Assembly (NCBI GenBank): GCA_015066105.1
Contig: SVOY01000010.1
Location: 19,453 to 83,452 of the forward strand
Length of the DNA stretch: 64,000 bases
Source of the DNA: Oscillospiraceae bacterium
GTDB taxonomy: Bacteria; Bacillota; Clostridia; Oscillospirales; Acutalibacteraceae
Reading direction: 5' to 3'
Position numbers and translations under genes: made by a program. The notes under the pieces are model-generated. The model saw only the letters and a list, made by a program, of their open reading frames with translations, searched no databases and had not been told where the DNA came from. Position 1 is the first letter of the stretch; each line of letters starts with the position of its first letter. This document shows positions 29,677-39,654 of this stretch, piece after piece.

Positions 29677-30436
29677 AATGGCAAAAAGTCTTTTTGAAAG
29701 AAGAGATGAATACATTATCAGTCAGAAAAGAAAACGGAGAATTTTGCTTGCTTGTACACCTGTTTTTGCGATTGCTGTGTGTATAATGCTTGTTTCTTCC
29801 GTGTCGGTTTATAACAATTATAAAATAAAGACTATAGAAAGCAAAATTTATCCCGTAACTGCTGATTTTGACAGCGTTCAAAAGAATTCAAGAATCGGTG
29901 TTTTAGCTTATGATTATACGGACAAAGCAAAGCATGTAGGCTTTATGGATTATGTGTTTGTGGGCAGGGTGGAAAAGCTTGTAGGTACATCATACACAGA
30001 TGTAAGCATAACCGACAGAAAAGTAAGCGCAACGCCGTGGACAAACTATGAAATAACGGTTTTGGGCAATATAAAAGGTGAATTGAAAACAAACATTACA
30101 ATACCTGTAAAAAAATGGGCGGGAATGGATATCAATTATGATTATCTTACGATAAATGAAGGTGATACAATGCCGAAGGAAGGTGTTTGTTATATCTTCT
30201 GTACCTTTGTTGATGAAGCGGGGGAGCTTTACATCAGCTGTAATGATGCCAATATTTATCTCGGTAATGATTGCGAAGATGAAATTTTCAAGGCGCTCAG
30301 CTGTGACAAAAGACCCGAAACAGACAGCTTTGTAATTGATTTGATTTGGGATTACATTGAAGCCGATGCCAAGAAGGATAACAGTGTTAAGCCTGATAAA
30401 GTAAGCTATCCGATAAATAAGGAGTACATCAGCTGA
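29660..30436 (+). CDS. putative membrane protein / anti-sigma partner, overlaps sigma gene
   Basis: ATG at 29660 inside the sigma gene; one TM (ILLACTPVFAIAVCIMLVSSV) and extracytoplasmic domain. Confidence 0.5.
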   Translation: MKSSDEMAKSLFERRDEYIISQKRKRRILLACTPVFAIAVCIMLVSSVSVYNNYKIKTIESKIYPVTADFDSVQKNSRIGVLAYDYTDKAKHVGFMDYVFVGRVEKLVGTSYTDVSITDRKVSATPWTNYEITVLGNIKGELKTNITIPVKKWAGMDINYDYLTINEGDTMPKEGVCYIFCTFVDEAGELYISCNDANIYLGNDCEDEIFKALSCDKRPETDSFVIDLIWDYIEADAKKDNSVKPDKVSYPINKEYIS

Positions 30437-30497
30437 ATTAGCTATATCGAATAAAATGTACTGAAAAAGTGCAGGCGCATAAATCAAGATAAGCAGA

Positions 30498-30535
30498 GGG
30501 TTTCTTCGGATTTTAAAAGTCCGAAGAAACCCTTT
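30498..30535 (+). terminator. strong terminator
   Basis: gggtttcttcgga-ttttaaaag-tccgaagaaaccc ttt. Confidence 0.8.
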
Positions 30536-30727
30536 AATGCATAAAAGCTTATTCTTGTAATCCTTCACATTTTTTTCCTAACGCTTTTTTGTGTGTCTCA
30601 GTGTTTAATAAGCTTGTCCTTCGGCCTTTGACTCTCAGCAAAATCAGCTATATCAAAAAACATATACCCCTTTACCTTTTTTATATAAAAATTTTAAGAT
30701 TTTCCAACAAAAAATCCTTGTAAAACA

Positions 30728-30756
30728 TTGTATTTTTCTTTAAAAAATGTTATCAT
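30728..30756 (+). promoter_or_regulatory. predicted promoter of hdr-flx-frd-fum cluster
   Basis: TTGTAT-N17-TATCAT; aacatt...aatgtt dyad straddles it. Confidence 0.45.
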
Positions 30757-30871
30757 ATGTCGAATGACTATGTTGGCGTTTTATGACCCTTGATGTCAGA
30801 GATAAAACGGAGAAAAACTATTGAGGATTTTGCCAAGAAAAGTCGAATAAAAATGAAAGGACAATAGATGT

Positions 30872-31666
30872 ATGAAGTACAGTTATTATCCGGGTTGTAC
30901 CTTAAGAACAAAAGCAAAAAAGCTGGACGATTACGCAAGAGCAGCTGCAAAGGCTCTCGGCTTTGAGCTTGAAGAGCTTGAAGACTGGCAGTGCTGCGGC
31001 GGCGTTTATCCGCTCTCGAGCGATGAAATCGGCTCAAAGCTTTCTTCGGTACGCGCCCTGAACGAAGCAAAGGTTAAAAAACAGGAGCTTGTCACTCTCT
31101 GCTCTGCATGTCACCATGTTATCAAGCGTGTTAACGATGATATGAAAAATGTTGAGGATATCAGAACAAGAGCGAACAACTATCTCAAGCTTGACGAGCC
31201 CTACCTCGGCGAAACAGAGGTTCTTCATTTTCTTGAGGTGCTTCGTGACAAAGTCGGCTTTGATGAAATCAAAAAGAAGGTTGTCAATCCTCTCACGGGT
31301 CGCAAAATCGGTGCCTACTACGGCTGCCTGCTTTTAAGACCAAGCGAAATTCTCACTTTTGACAATCCCGAAAATCCCACAATCATTGAGGAGCTTATCC
31401 GCGCTCTCGGTGCAGAGCCCGTGGTTTATCCCTACCGTAACGAATGCTGCGGCGGTTATATCTCACTTAAGGATAACGACCTTTCAAAGAAAATGTGCAA
31501 CACCGTTATGGACAGCGCAAAGGGATTTGAGGCAGAGATGCTTGTAACCGCTTGCCCTCTTTGTCAGTACAACCTTACAAAGAACACGGCTGACGGTGTA
31601 CCCGTAATCTACTTCACCGAAATTCTTGCCGAGGCCCTCGGCGTTAAAGAGGAGGTTGACGCATAA
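30872..31666 (+). CDS. hdrB: heterodisulfide reductase subunit B-like (two CCG domains)
   Basis: MKYSYYPGCTLRTKAKKLD...WQCCGG...CSACHHVI; YYGCLLLRP...NECCGGY...CPLCQYN. Confidence 0.88.
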   Translation: MKYSYYPGCTLRTKAKKLDDYARAAAKALGFELEELEDWQCCGGVYPLSSDEIGSKLSSVRALNEAKVKKQELVTLCSACHHVIKRVNDDMKNVEDIRTRANNYLKLDEPYLGETEVLHFLEVLRDKVGFDEIKKKVVNPLTGRKIGAYYGCLLLRPSEILTFDNPENPTIIEELIRALGAEPVVYPYRNECCGGYISLKDNDLSKKMCNTVMDSAKGFEAEMLVTACPLCQYNLTKNTADGVPVIYFTEILAEALGVKEEVDA

Positions 31667-32059
31667 GTGGAAGCTTCAAAGAAAAGACAGTCGGAAATGG
31701 TTCAGGAGATAAGCGGCACTAACCCTCTCAAATGTATGAAGTGCGGCAAATGCTCAGCTTCCTGCCCCGCATATGAAAAAATGGATATCAAGCCCCATCA
31801 GTTTGTGTCCTATGTAATTAACGAGGATGTTGAGGCTCTTGCAAAGTGCGACTCACTCTGGGTCTGCCTTTCCTGCTTTGCCTGCGTTGAGCGTTGCCCG
31901 AGAGATGTAAAGCCCGGCAAAATTGTTGACGCCGCAAGACAGATTGCCGTAAGACAGAAGGGCGGCAGCTATCTCGTTCCCGATGAAATCCCCGCACTTG
32001 TTGATGAGGACCTTCCTCAGCAGCTTCTCGTAAGTGCTTTCAGAAAGTTCAGGAGGTAA
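31667..32059 (+). CDS. hdrC: heterodisulfide reductase subunit C-like (GTG start)
   Basis: CMKCGKCSASCPAYEKMDIKPHQFVSYV...CLSCFACVERCPRDVKPGKIVDAAR. Confidence 0.85.
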   Translation: MEASKKRQSEMVQEISGTNPLKCMKCGKCSASCPAYEKMDIKPHQFVSYVINEDVEALAKCDSLWVCLSCFACVERCPRDVKPGKIVDAARQIAVRQKGGSYLVPDEIPALVDEDLPQQLLVSAFRKFRR

Positions 32060-32063
32060 AGCT

Positions 32064-34052
32064 ATGCACGGTATTGGAGTATTTGTCTGCCATTGCGGCA
32101 GTAACATCGCGGCAACCGTTGACGTAAAAAAGGTTGTTGAAATGGCAAGGCTTGAACCGGGCGTTGTTCATGCCGAAGATTATCAGTATATGTGTTCCGA
32201 GGCAGGTCAGGAAAAAATTGCCGCTGCCATTAAGGAAAAGGGCCTTACAGGTATTGTTGTCTGCTCCTGCTCACCCAGAATGCACGAGGCAACCTTCCGT
32301 AAGTGTGCCGAAAAAGCAGGCATCAACCCCTATATGGTTGAAATCGCAAACATCCGTGAGCAGTGCTCCTGGATTCACAAGGATATTAACGAGGGTACCG
32401 AAAAGGCCGTTATTCTTACAAGGGCCGCCATTGCAAAGGTAAGCCTCAACACCTCACTTCTTCCCGGTGAAAGCAAGGTTACAAAAAGAGCTCTTGTTAT
32501 CGGCGGCGGTATTGCAGGTATTCAGACCGCTCTTGATATTGCCGATGCAGGCTATGAGGTAGACATTGTTGAAAAAACTCCCTCAATCGGCGGCAAGATG
32601 GCCCAGCTTGACAAAACCTTCCCCACACTTGACTGCTCAGCCTGTATCCTCACCCCGAAGATGGTTGACGCGGCCGCTCACGAAAAAATCACACTTTACA
32701 CCTACAGTGAAATCGAAAAGGTTTCCGGCTTTGTCGGTGACTTTAAGGTTGATATCAGAAAAAAAGCAAGATATGTCAATATGGATAAGTGCACGGGCTG
32801 CGGTGTTTGTATGGAAAAATGCCCCAGCAAAAAGGCACTCAGTGAATTCAACAGCGGACTTAATAACCGCCCTGCAATTTACACTCCCTTTGCACAGGCT
32901 ATCCCCAACGTGCCCGTAATTGACCCCACACAGTGCATAAAGCTCAAGACGGGCAAGTGCGGTGTGTGTGAAAAATTCTGCCAGGCAGGTGCCATTGATT
33001 ACAAGCAGCAGGATGAGGTTGTTACCCGTAAGTACGGTGCAATCGTGGTTGCAACAGGCTTTGAGGTAATCAAGCTTGACAACCTTGAGGAATATGCTTA
33101 CTCACAGAGCAAGGATGTTATCACTTCCCTTGAGCTTGAAAGAATTATGAATGCGGCAGGCCCCACAAAGGGTCACCTTGAGCGCCTTTCAGACGGAAAG
33201 TCACCCAAGAATATTGTATTCATTCAGTGCGTAGGCTCACGCTGTGACGAAAGCAAGGGCAAGCCCTACTGCTCAAAAATCTGCTGTATGTACACAGCAA
33301 AGCACGCAATGCTCATCAGAGATAAGTATCCCGATGTAAACGTAACCGTTTTCTATATCGACGTAAGAACACCCGGCAAGAACTTTGACGAGTTTTACAG
33401 AAGAGCCGTTGAGGAATACGGTGTAAACTACGTCAAGGGTCAGGTAGGTAAGGTTGCTCCTCAGCCCGACGGCTCACTTCTTGTTCACGGTGTGGACCTT
33501 CTTGACGGCAAGCAGCTCAAGATTTCAGCCGATATGGTTGTTCTTGCTGCGGCTATCGAGCCCAACCCCTCTGTAAGACAGATTGCAACAATGCTTACTG
33601 CAAGTATTGATACAAACAACTTCCTTACCGAGGCTCATCCCAAGCTTCGCCCCGTTGAATCACCCACAGCAGGTGTGTTCCTTTCAGGTGTTTGCCAGGG
33701 TCCCAAGGATATTCCCGAAACAGTTTCGCAGGCAGGTGCCGCCGCCATTAAGGTTGTCGGACTTCTTGCCAAGGATAAGCTCCTTACAAACCCCTGCACC
33801 GCAAAGGCAGACGAGCTCCTTTGTAACGGTTGCTCAGCTTGTGCAAATGTATGTCCCTACGGTGCTATTTCATATGAGGACAAGCTCATATTTGACCACG
33901 GTGTAAGAAAGACTCACAGAGTTGCCGTTGTCAACAGTGCACTCTGTCAGGGCTGCGGTGCTTGTACCGTTGCCTGTCCTTCCGGTGTTATGGACCTTCA
34001 GGGCTTCTCAAACAGACAGATTATTGCGGAGGTGGATACTATATGTCGATGA
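32064..34052 (+). CDS. hdrA: heterodisulfide reductase subunit A-like flavoprotein
   Basis: GVFVCHCGSNIAATVDV...VIGGGIAGIQTALDIADAGYEVDIVEKTPSIGGKMAQLDKTFPTLDCSACILTPKM; multiple CxxCxxCxxxC clusters. Confidence 0.92.
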   Translation: MHGIGVFVCHCGSNIAATVDVKKVVEMARLEPGVVHAEDYQYMCSEAGQEKIAAAIKEKGLTGIVVCSCSPRMHEATFRKCAEKAGINPYMVEIANIREQCSWIHKDINEGTEKAVILTRAAIAKVSLNTSLLPGESKVTKRALVIGGGIAGIQTALDIADAGYEVDIVEKTPSIGGKMAQLDKTFPTLDCSACILTPKMVDAAAHEKITLYTYSEIEKVSGFVGDFKVDIRKKARYVNMDKCTGCGVCMEKCPSKKALSEFNSGLNNRPAIYTPFAQAIPNVPVIDPTQCIKLKTGKCGVCEKFCQAGAIDYKQQDEVVTRKYGAIVVATGFEVIKLDNLEEYAYSQSKDVITSLELERIMNAAGPTKGHLERLSDGKSPKNIVFIQCVGSRCDESKGKPYCSKICCMYTAKHAMLIRDKYPDVNVTVFYIDVRTPGKNFDEFYRRAVEEYGVNYVKGQVGKVAPQPDGSLLVHGVDLLDGKQLKISADMVVLAAAIEPNPSVRQIATMLTASIDTNNFLTEAHPKLRPVESPTAGVFLSGVCQGPKDIPETVSQAGAAAIKVVGLLAKDKLLTNPCTAKADELLCNGCSACANVCPYGAISYEDKLIFDHGVRKTHRVAVVNSALCQGCGACTVACPSGVMDLQGFSNRQIIAEVDTICR

Positions 34053-34480
34053 ATGAAGAATTCAGACCTAAAATAGTTGCTTTCTGTTGTAACTGGTGCA
34101 GTTATGCCGGTGCTGACCTTGCAGGCAGCAGCCGTCTGGCATATCCCGCCGACGTTAAAATTATCCGTGTTCCCTGCTCATGCCGAGTAAACCCAATGTT
34201 TATTCTCAGAGCCTTTGAAAGGGGAGCAGACGGCGTAATTATCTGCGGCTGTCATCCCGGTGACTGTCACTACAGCACAGGTAACTACTATGCAAGAAGA
34301 AGAATGACCCTCCTTTTCTCAATGCTTGACTATGTTGGCATTGAAAGGGGCAGAACCCGTGTTGAATGGGTAAGTGCCGCTGAGGGTGTAAAGTTCTCAA
34401 ACACCATGAATGATTTTGTTGAAACAATCCGTTCAATGGGTAAAAATGTCAGATTGGGGGATTTGAGATGCAAGAACTGA
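34043..34480 (+). CDS. flxD: MvhD/FlxD-type [2Fe-2S] subunit
   Basis: KIVAFCCNWCSYAGADLAGSSRLAYPADVKIIRVPCSCRVNPMFILRAFERGADGVIICGCHPGDCHYSTGNYYARRR. Confidence 0.9.
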   Translation: MSMNEEFRPKIVAFCCNWCSYAGADLAGSSRLAYPADVKIIRVPCSCRVNPMFILRAFERGADGVIICGCHPGDCHYSTGNYYARRRMTLLFSMLDYVGIERGRTRVEWVSAAEGVKFSNTMNDFVETIRSMGKNVRLGDLRCKN

Positions 34481-35433
34481 TTAAGCGTATGAAGGAGCTT
34501 ATGGCTGACGGCACGGTTCAGCGTGTTCTCGGCTGGAAAAAGGGCGACCTTTCATATAATCCCGAGCCTTATTACTTCAACAGCGCAGAAGAGCTTGACG
34601 ATTTTGTATACGACGGCTTCTGCGGTGCAAACTTAAGCAAATATATGGTAAAGGGCTCAAATCTTGAGGGTAAGACACTTGTTCTTCTCAAGCCCTGCGA
34701 TACCTATTCCTTCAATCAGCTCATCAAGGAGCACAGAGTTCTGCGCGATAAGGCTTATATTATCGGTGTAGGCTGTAAGGGTAAGTTAAGCCCCGAAAAG
34801 ATTAAGGAAAAGGGCGTTAAGGGTATTAAGAGCATCAGCGGTGCCGAGATTGACGGCGACTGCAAGGAGCTTAAAATTGATACCGTTTACGGTGAAAAGA
34901 CCCTCGCTTATAAGGATGTAATGCTCGAACGTTGCCACGTTTGCAAGGGCAAGGAGCATATGATTTACGATGAGCTTATGCTTGAAAGCGTTGACACCTG
35001 TGACGGCGACCGCTTTACTGATGTTGAAATCATTGAAAATCTTCCCGCAGAAGAAAAGTTTGAATTCTTCCGCAAGGAGCTTTCAAAGTGTATCAGATGT
35101 AACGCCTGCCGTAATGTATGTCCCGCTTGTAACTGCCGTAAGTGCGTGTTTGACTCAACAAAGTTTGACGCAGAGCAGAAGGCAAACGTTGACCCCTTTG
35201 AAGAGAGTATGTTCCACATCATCCGCGCATTCCACGTTGCCGGCAGATGTACTGACTGCGGTGAATGCTCAAGAGTTTGTCCTCAGGGTATTCCTCTTCA
35301 CCTTTTCAACAGAAAGTTCATTAAGGATATAAACGAATATTACGGTGAATTCAAGGCAGGTGAGGATGCCGAAACAAAGGGTCCTCTTACCGATTACACG
35401 CTTGAAGACCTTGAGCCCGGTGAAAGGAGATAA
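34468..35433 (+). CDS. Flx-type iron-sulfur subunit (2x4Fe-4S plus N-terminal domain)
   Basis: CIRCNACRNVCPACNCRKC...CTDCGECSRVCPQGIPLHLFNRKFIKDI; overlaps flxD. Confidence 0.75.
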   Translation: MQELIKRMKELMADGTVQRVLGWKKGDLSYNPEPYYFNSAEELDDFVYDGFCGANLSKYMVKGSNLEGKTLVLLKPCDTYSFNQLIKEHRVLRDKAYIIGVGCKGKLSPEKIKEKGVKGIKSISGAEIDGDCKELKIDTVYGEKTLAYKDVMLERCHVCKGKEHMIYDELMLESVDTCDGDRFTDVEIIENLPAEEKFEFFRKELSKCIRCNACRNVCPACNCRKCVFDSTKFDAEQKANVDPFEESMFHIIRAFHVAGRCTDCGECSRVCPQGIPLHLFNRKFIKDINEYYGEFKAGEDAETKGPLTDYTLEDLEPGERR

Positions 35434-35437
35434 TGCC

Positions 35438-36466
35438 ATGAATAAGATTGCAGTCAAAGAGCTTTCCGCATTATTCTCACTCATCGCGGAAAATGAGCAG
35501 TTGTATCTTCCCGCTGAAAAGGGCGGCCAGACCAACTACGCAAGATATGAAGAGGGTACAAGGTTCGACCTTTCTACCCTTAAGACAGTTAAAAGCGCAA
35601 AGGAGATTTTCTTCCCTCAGAGCGAAACTCTTTATACAATGTATAAGAACGGCAAGAAAATCCGCATCACTCAGCAGGAGCTTCAGAGCGAGAACTTTGT
35701 TGCTTTCGGTGTAAGAGGCTGTGATGTGAAGGGTATCGAGGTTCTTGATAAGGTTTTCCTTTCAGCTCCCGTTGACTCCTTCTACAGTGCAAGACGTGAC
35801 CACGGCACAATCGTTTCACTCGCTTGCGGTGAGCCCGAGGAAAGCTGCTTCTGCACAGTGTTTGGCGTTGACCCCGCCAACCCCGTTGGCGATGTTACAA
35901 CCTGGCTTGTGGGCGAAACACTTTACTGGAGAGCAAACACCGAAAAGGGTGAGGCTCTTACAGAAATGTGTGCATCACTTCTTGCTGATGCTGATGAGGC
36001 AGATGTTGAAGCTGAAAAGACAAAGATTAAAAATATCCTTGAACAGCTTCCTTACACAAATCTTTCCCTTGATTCATGGCACGGCGACGCAACAAAGGAA
36101 AAGTTCTCTTCAGAGCTTTGGAAGGAGCTTTATAAGCCCTGCCTCGGTTGCGGTACATGTACCTTTGTATGTCCCACCTGTCAGTGCTATGACCTTAAGG
36201 ATTATGACACCGGTAAGGGTATTCAGAAATACCGTTGCTGGGACTCATGTATGTATTCCGATTTCACAATGATGGCTCACGGTAACAACAGAACAAGCCA
36301 GATGCAGCGTTACCGTCAGAGATTTATGCACAAGCTTGTTTACTTCCCCGCAAACAACGACGGAATGTATTCCTGCGTAGGCTGCGGCAGATGCGTTGAC
36401 AAGTGTCCTGCATCAACAAATATTGTAAAGGTTATCAAGGCTTTTGCAGAAAAGGAGGGTAAATAA
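35438..36466 (+). CDS. Flx-type iron-sulfur subunit (hydrogenase/sulfite reductase AsrA-like)
   Basis: CLGCGTCTFVCPTCQCYDLKDYDTGKGIQKYRCWDSCMYSDFTMMAHGNNRTSQMQRYRQRFMHKL...CVGCGRCVDKCPAS. Confidence 0.8.
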   Translation: MNKIAVKELSALFSLIAENEQLYLPAEKGGQTNYARYEEGTRFDLSTLKTVKSAKEIFFPQSETLYTMYKNGKKIRITQQELQSENFVAFGVRGCDVKGIEVLDKVFLSAPVDSFYSARRDHGTIVSLACGEPEESCFCTVFGVDPANPVGDVTTWLVGETLYWRANTEKGEALTEMCASLLADADEADVEAEKTKIKNILEQLPYTNLSLDSWHGDATKEKFSSELWKELYKPCLGCGTCTFVCPTCQCYDLKDYDTGKGIQKYRCWDSCMYSDFTMMAHGNNRTSQMQRYRQRFMHKLVYFPANNDGMYSCVGCGRCVDKCPASTNIVKVIKAFAEKEGK

Positions 36467-36468
36467 GT

Positions 36469-37323
36469 ATGTGTGAATGTCATTGCCACGATAATTACAA
36501 TCTTGACACCCTTGTACCTATGGTAGGTGTTGTAACGGATATCCGTCAGGAAACTCCCGACGTCAAAACCTTCCGTGTAAATGCACCCGAGGGCGGAAAG
36601 CTCTTTGAGCACAAGCCCGGTCAGTGCGCAATGCTCTGTTGCCCCGGTGTAGGTGAAGCAATGTTCTCAATTACTTCTTCACCCACAAATAAGGAGTATC
36701 AGGAATTTTCAATCAAAAAGTGCGGTGTTCTCACCGATTATCTCCACGACCTTCAGGTAGGTGACGAAATCACCGTCAGAGGTCCTTACGGTAACAACTT
36801 CCCCGTTGATACAGAGCTCAAGGGCAAAAACCTTCTCTTCGTAGCCGGCGGTATCGGTCTTGCACCGTTAAGAAGTGTTATCAACTATGTTCTTGACAAC
36901 CGCGACGATTACGGCACAGTTGACATTCTTTACGGCTCACGTTCAGCTGATGACCTTGTTCAGCTCAAGGAAATTCAGGAGGTTTGGATGAAGGCAAAGG
37001 ATACAAACGTATACCTTACCATTGACAGACCTCAGGACGGTTGGGACGGTCACGTAGGCTTTGTTCCCGCTTATCTTAAGGAGCTTGAGCTTACAACAGA
37101 CAAAACAGTTCTTGTCTGCGGTCCTCCGATAATGATTAAGTTCGTTCTTGCCGCACTCGAGGAAATGGGCTTCTCAAAAACACAGGCATATACAACTCTT
37201 GAGCTTCGTATGAAGTGCGGTGTCGGCAAATGCGGACGCTGCAACATCGGCTCGAAGTATGTATGTAAGGACGGCCCCGTTTTCCGCTGTGATGAGGTTG
37301 ACGAGCTTCCCGACGAATATTAA
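36469..37323 (+). CDS. flxA: FlxA-type FAD/NAD(P)H-binding oxidoreductase
   Basis: KTFRVNAPEGGKLFEHKPGQCAML, FVAGGIGLAPLRSVINYVL, LELRMKCGVGKCGRCNIGSKYVCKDGPVF. Confidence 0.85.
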   Translation: MCECHCHDNYNLDTLVPMVGVVTDIRQETPDVKTFRVNAPEGGKLFEHKPGQCAMLCCPGVGEAMFSITSSPTNKEYQEFSIKKCGVLTDYLHDLQVGDEITVRGPYGNNFPVDTELKGKNLLFVAGGIGLAPLRSVINYVLDNRDDYGTVDILYGSRSADDLVQLKEIQEVWMKAKDTNVYLTIDRPQDGWDGHVGFVPAYLKELELTTDKTVLVCGPPIMIKFVLAALEEMGFSKTQAYTTLELRMKCGVGKCGRCNIGSKYVCKDGPVFRCDEVDELPDEY

Positions 37324-37356
37324 TTCAAGATTATAAGTCAGAAAGGATATAAGAAC

Positions 37357-38031
37357 ATGAGTAACATGGTAAATGTGTTTTTCTTCGGTAAAAAGTACGA
37401 AGTACCCGGAGATTTAACTGTTATGACTGCTATGGAATATGCAGGCTACACTCTTTCAAGAGGCTGCGGCTGCCGTCACGGCTTTTGCGGTGCTTGTGCA
37501 ACAATTTACAGAATCAAGGGCGACAACACCCTTAAGACCTGCCTTGCCTGCCAGAAGCAGGTAGAGGACGGAATGTATGTTGCATCAATTCCCTTCTTCC
37601 CCACAGATAAGAGAACCTACGATATTAACGAAATCAAGCCCAATCAGCAGATTATGATGGAGCTTTATCCCGAAATTTACTCCTGCATCGGCTGTAACGC
37701 CTGCACAAAGGCCTGCACTCAGGACCTTAACGTTATGCAGTACATTGCATACGCTCAGAGAGGCGAGCTTGAAAAGTGTGCAGAGGAATCCTTTGACTGC
37801 GTAGCCTGCGGCTGCTGCAGCGTAAGATGTCCTGCAGAAATCTCACATCCCATGGTAGGCCTTCTTGCAAGAAGACTTGTAGGTAAGTACATTGCCCCCG
37901 AAACAGAGCACCTTAAGGTGAGAGTTGACGAAATCAACAAGGGTAACTATGACGAGCTTATCGAGCAGGTTATGCAGAAGCCTATCACAGAGATGAAAGA
38001 GCTTTACAACACAAGAGAAATTGAGAAATAA
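37357..38031 (+). CDS. frdB: fumarate reductase/succinate dehydrogenase iron-sulfur subunit (224 aa)
   Basis: RGCGCRHGFCGACATIYRIKG..KTCLAC ([2Fe-2S]); CIGCNACTKACTQ, CVACGCCSVRCPAEISHP. Confidence 0.85.
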   Translation: MSNMVNVFFFGKKYEVPGDLTVMTAMEYAGYTLSRGCGCRHGFCGACATIYRIKGDNTLKTCLACQKQVEDGMYVASIPFFPTDKRTYDINEIKPNQQIMMELYPEIYSCIGCNACTKACTQDLNVMQYIAYAQRGELEKCAEESFDCVACGCCSVRCPAEISHPMVGLLARRLVGKYIAPETEHLKVRVDEINKGNYDELIEQVMQKPITEMKELYNTREIEK

Positions 38032-38043
38032 GGAGGGCTTAAG

Positions 38044-39642
38044 ATGTTTACTTCAGAAATGCGTGAATCCATCAAAAAGGTGGAAGCAACCAGAAAAGAA
38101 AGAATGGCTACAGAGCCCAGAAGAATGACAGCTGAAGAAAAGGATGCCCTTCTCAAGGCTTATCATCCCGACTACAGAGCTGACGGCTTTGCAGAAATCA
38201 AGGTAGGCCCCAACAAGGGTCAGAAGGCTCCCCGCGAGCTTACTGAGCTTCTTCACTCAAATTCAAGACTTCTTAAGGATAAGGTTGACCTTTCAAAGGT
38301 TGACTATGAAACCGACGTGCTCGTAATCGGCGGCGGCGGTGCAGGCTCATCAGCTGCTATTGAAGCAAATGAAGCCGGTGCTGACGTAATGATTGTTACA
38401 AAGCTCCGTATCGGTGATGCCAACACAATGATGGCAGAAGGCGGCATCCAGGCTGCCGACAAGGAAAACGATTCTCCCGTTCAGCACTACCTTGACGCTT
38501 TCGGCGGCGGACATTTTGCCGCAAGACCCGAGCTTCTCAGAAGACTCGTTATGGAAGCTCCCGATGCTATCAGATGGCTCAACGAGCTCGGCGTTATGTT
38601 CGATAAGGACGAGGATGGCAGAATGGTTACAACACACGGCGGCGGTACTTCAAGAAAAAGAATGCACGCTTGCAAGGACTATTCAGGTGCTGAAATTATG
38701 AGAAACCTCCGTGACGAGGTTCTTAACAGAAAAATCCCTGTTATTGAGTTCACCTCAGCAGTAGAGCTCATCAAGGACGATAAGGGTCAGGTTGCAGGTG
38801 CGGTTCTTCTTAATATGGAAACCGGTGACTACCTTGTTGCAAAGGCAAAGACTGTTGTTATTGCAACCGGCGGTGCAGGCAGACTCCACTATCAGAACTT
38901 CCCCACATCAAACCACTACGGTGCAACAGCCGACGGTCTTATCCTCGGCTACAGAGCAGGCGCACCTCTGCTTTATCAGGATACTATCCAGTATCATCCC
39001 ACAGGCGTTGCTTATCCCTCACAGATTTTCGGCGCACTCGTAACCGAAAAGGTTCGTTCACTCGGTGCAATGCTTGTTAACAAAGACGGTGAGGCTTATG
39101 CACATCCTCTTGAAACAAGAGACGTTTCAGCATCAGCTATCATCCGTGAATGTGCAAACGGCAAGGGCGTTGAAACTCCTCTCGGAAGCGGTGTATGGCT
39201 TGACACTCCGATGATTGAAATCCTTGGCGGTGAAGGCACAATCGAAAAGAGAATTCCCGCAATGTTCCGTATGTACCTCAACTACGGCATTGATATGAGA
39301 AAAGAGCCCATTCTTGTTTATCCCACACTTCATTATCAGAACGGCGGTCTTGAAATCGGCGGCGAGGGCTTTACAAAGGCAATCGGCAACCTTCTTGTAG
39401 CCGGTGAAGCTGTCGGTGGTATCCACGGCAGAAACCGTCTTATGGGCAACTCACTTCTTGACATCATCGTATTCGGCAGAAATGCAGGTAAGGCAGCTGC
39501 CAAGAAGGCTAAGGAAGTTGAGCTCGGTTCAATGAATCTTGACCACATTGATGCATACGCTAAGGAGCTTGAGGCTGCAGGTATTGAAACAGGTGCTGTT
39601 TCACCGCTTCTTCTTCCCAAGTATGCAAGACATGAGAGATAA
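38044..39642 (+). CDS. frdA: fumarate reductase/succinate dehydrogenase flavoprotein subunit
   Basis: DVLVIGGGGAGSSAAIEANEAGADVMIVTKLRIGDANTMMAEGGIQAA; QYHPTGVA; NRLMGNSLLDIIVFGRNAGKAAA. Confidence 0.9.
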   Translation: MFTSEMRESIKKVEATRKERMATEPRRMTAEEKDALLKAYHPDYRADGFAEIKVGPNKGQKAPRELTELLHSNSRLLKDKVDLSKVDYETDVLVIGGGGAGSSAAIEANEAGADVMIVTKLRIGDANTMMAEGGIQAADKENDSPVQHYLDAFGGGHFAARPELLRRLVMEAPDAIRWLNELGVMFDKDEDGRMVTTHGGGTSRKRMHACKDYSGAEIMRNLRDEVLNRKIPVIEFTSAVELIKDDKGQVAGAVLLNMETGDYLVAKAKTVVIATGGAGRLHYQNFPTSNHYGATADGLILGYRAGAPLLYQDTIQYHPTGVAYPSQIFGALVTEKVRSLGAMLVNKDGEAYAHPLETRDVSASAIIRECANGKGVETPLGSGVWLDTPMIEILGGEGTIEKRIPAMFRMYLNYGIDMRKEPILVYPTLHYQNGGLEIGGEGFTKAIGNLLVAGEAVGGIHGRNRLMGNSLLDIIVFGRNAGKAAAKKAKEVELGSMNLDHIDAYAKELEAAGIETGAVSPLLLPKYARHER

Positions 39643-39654
39643 GGAGAGGTAAAA

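Noticed and set aside
31149-39426. Numerous 60-175 aa ORFs inside hdr/flx/frd genes
   Set aside because: Alternative frames of well-supported, motif-rich coding sequences
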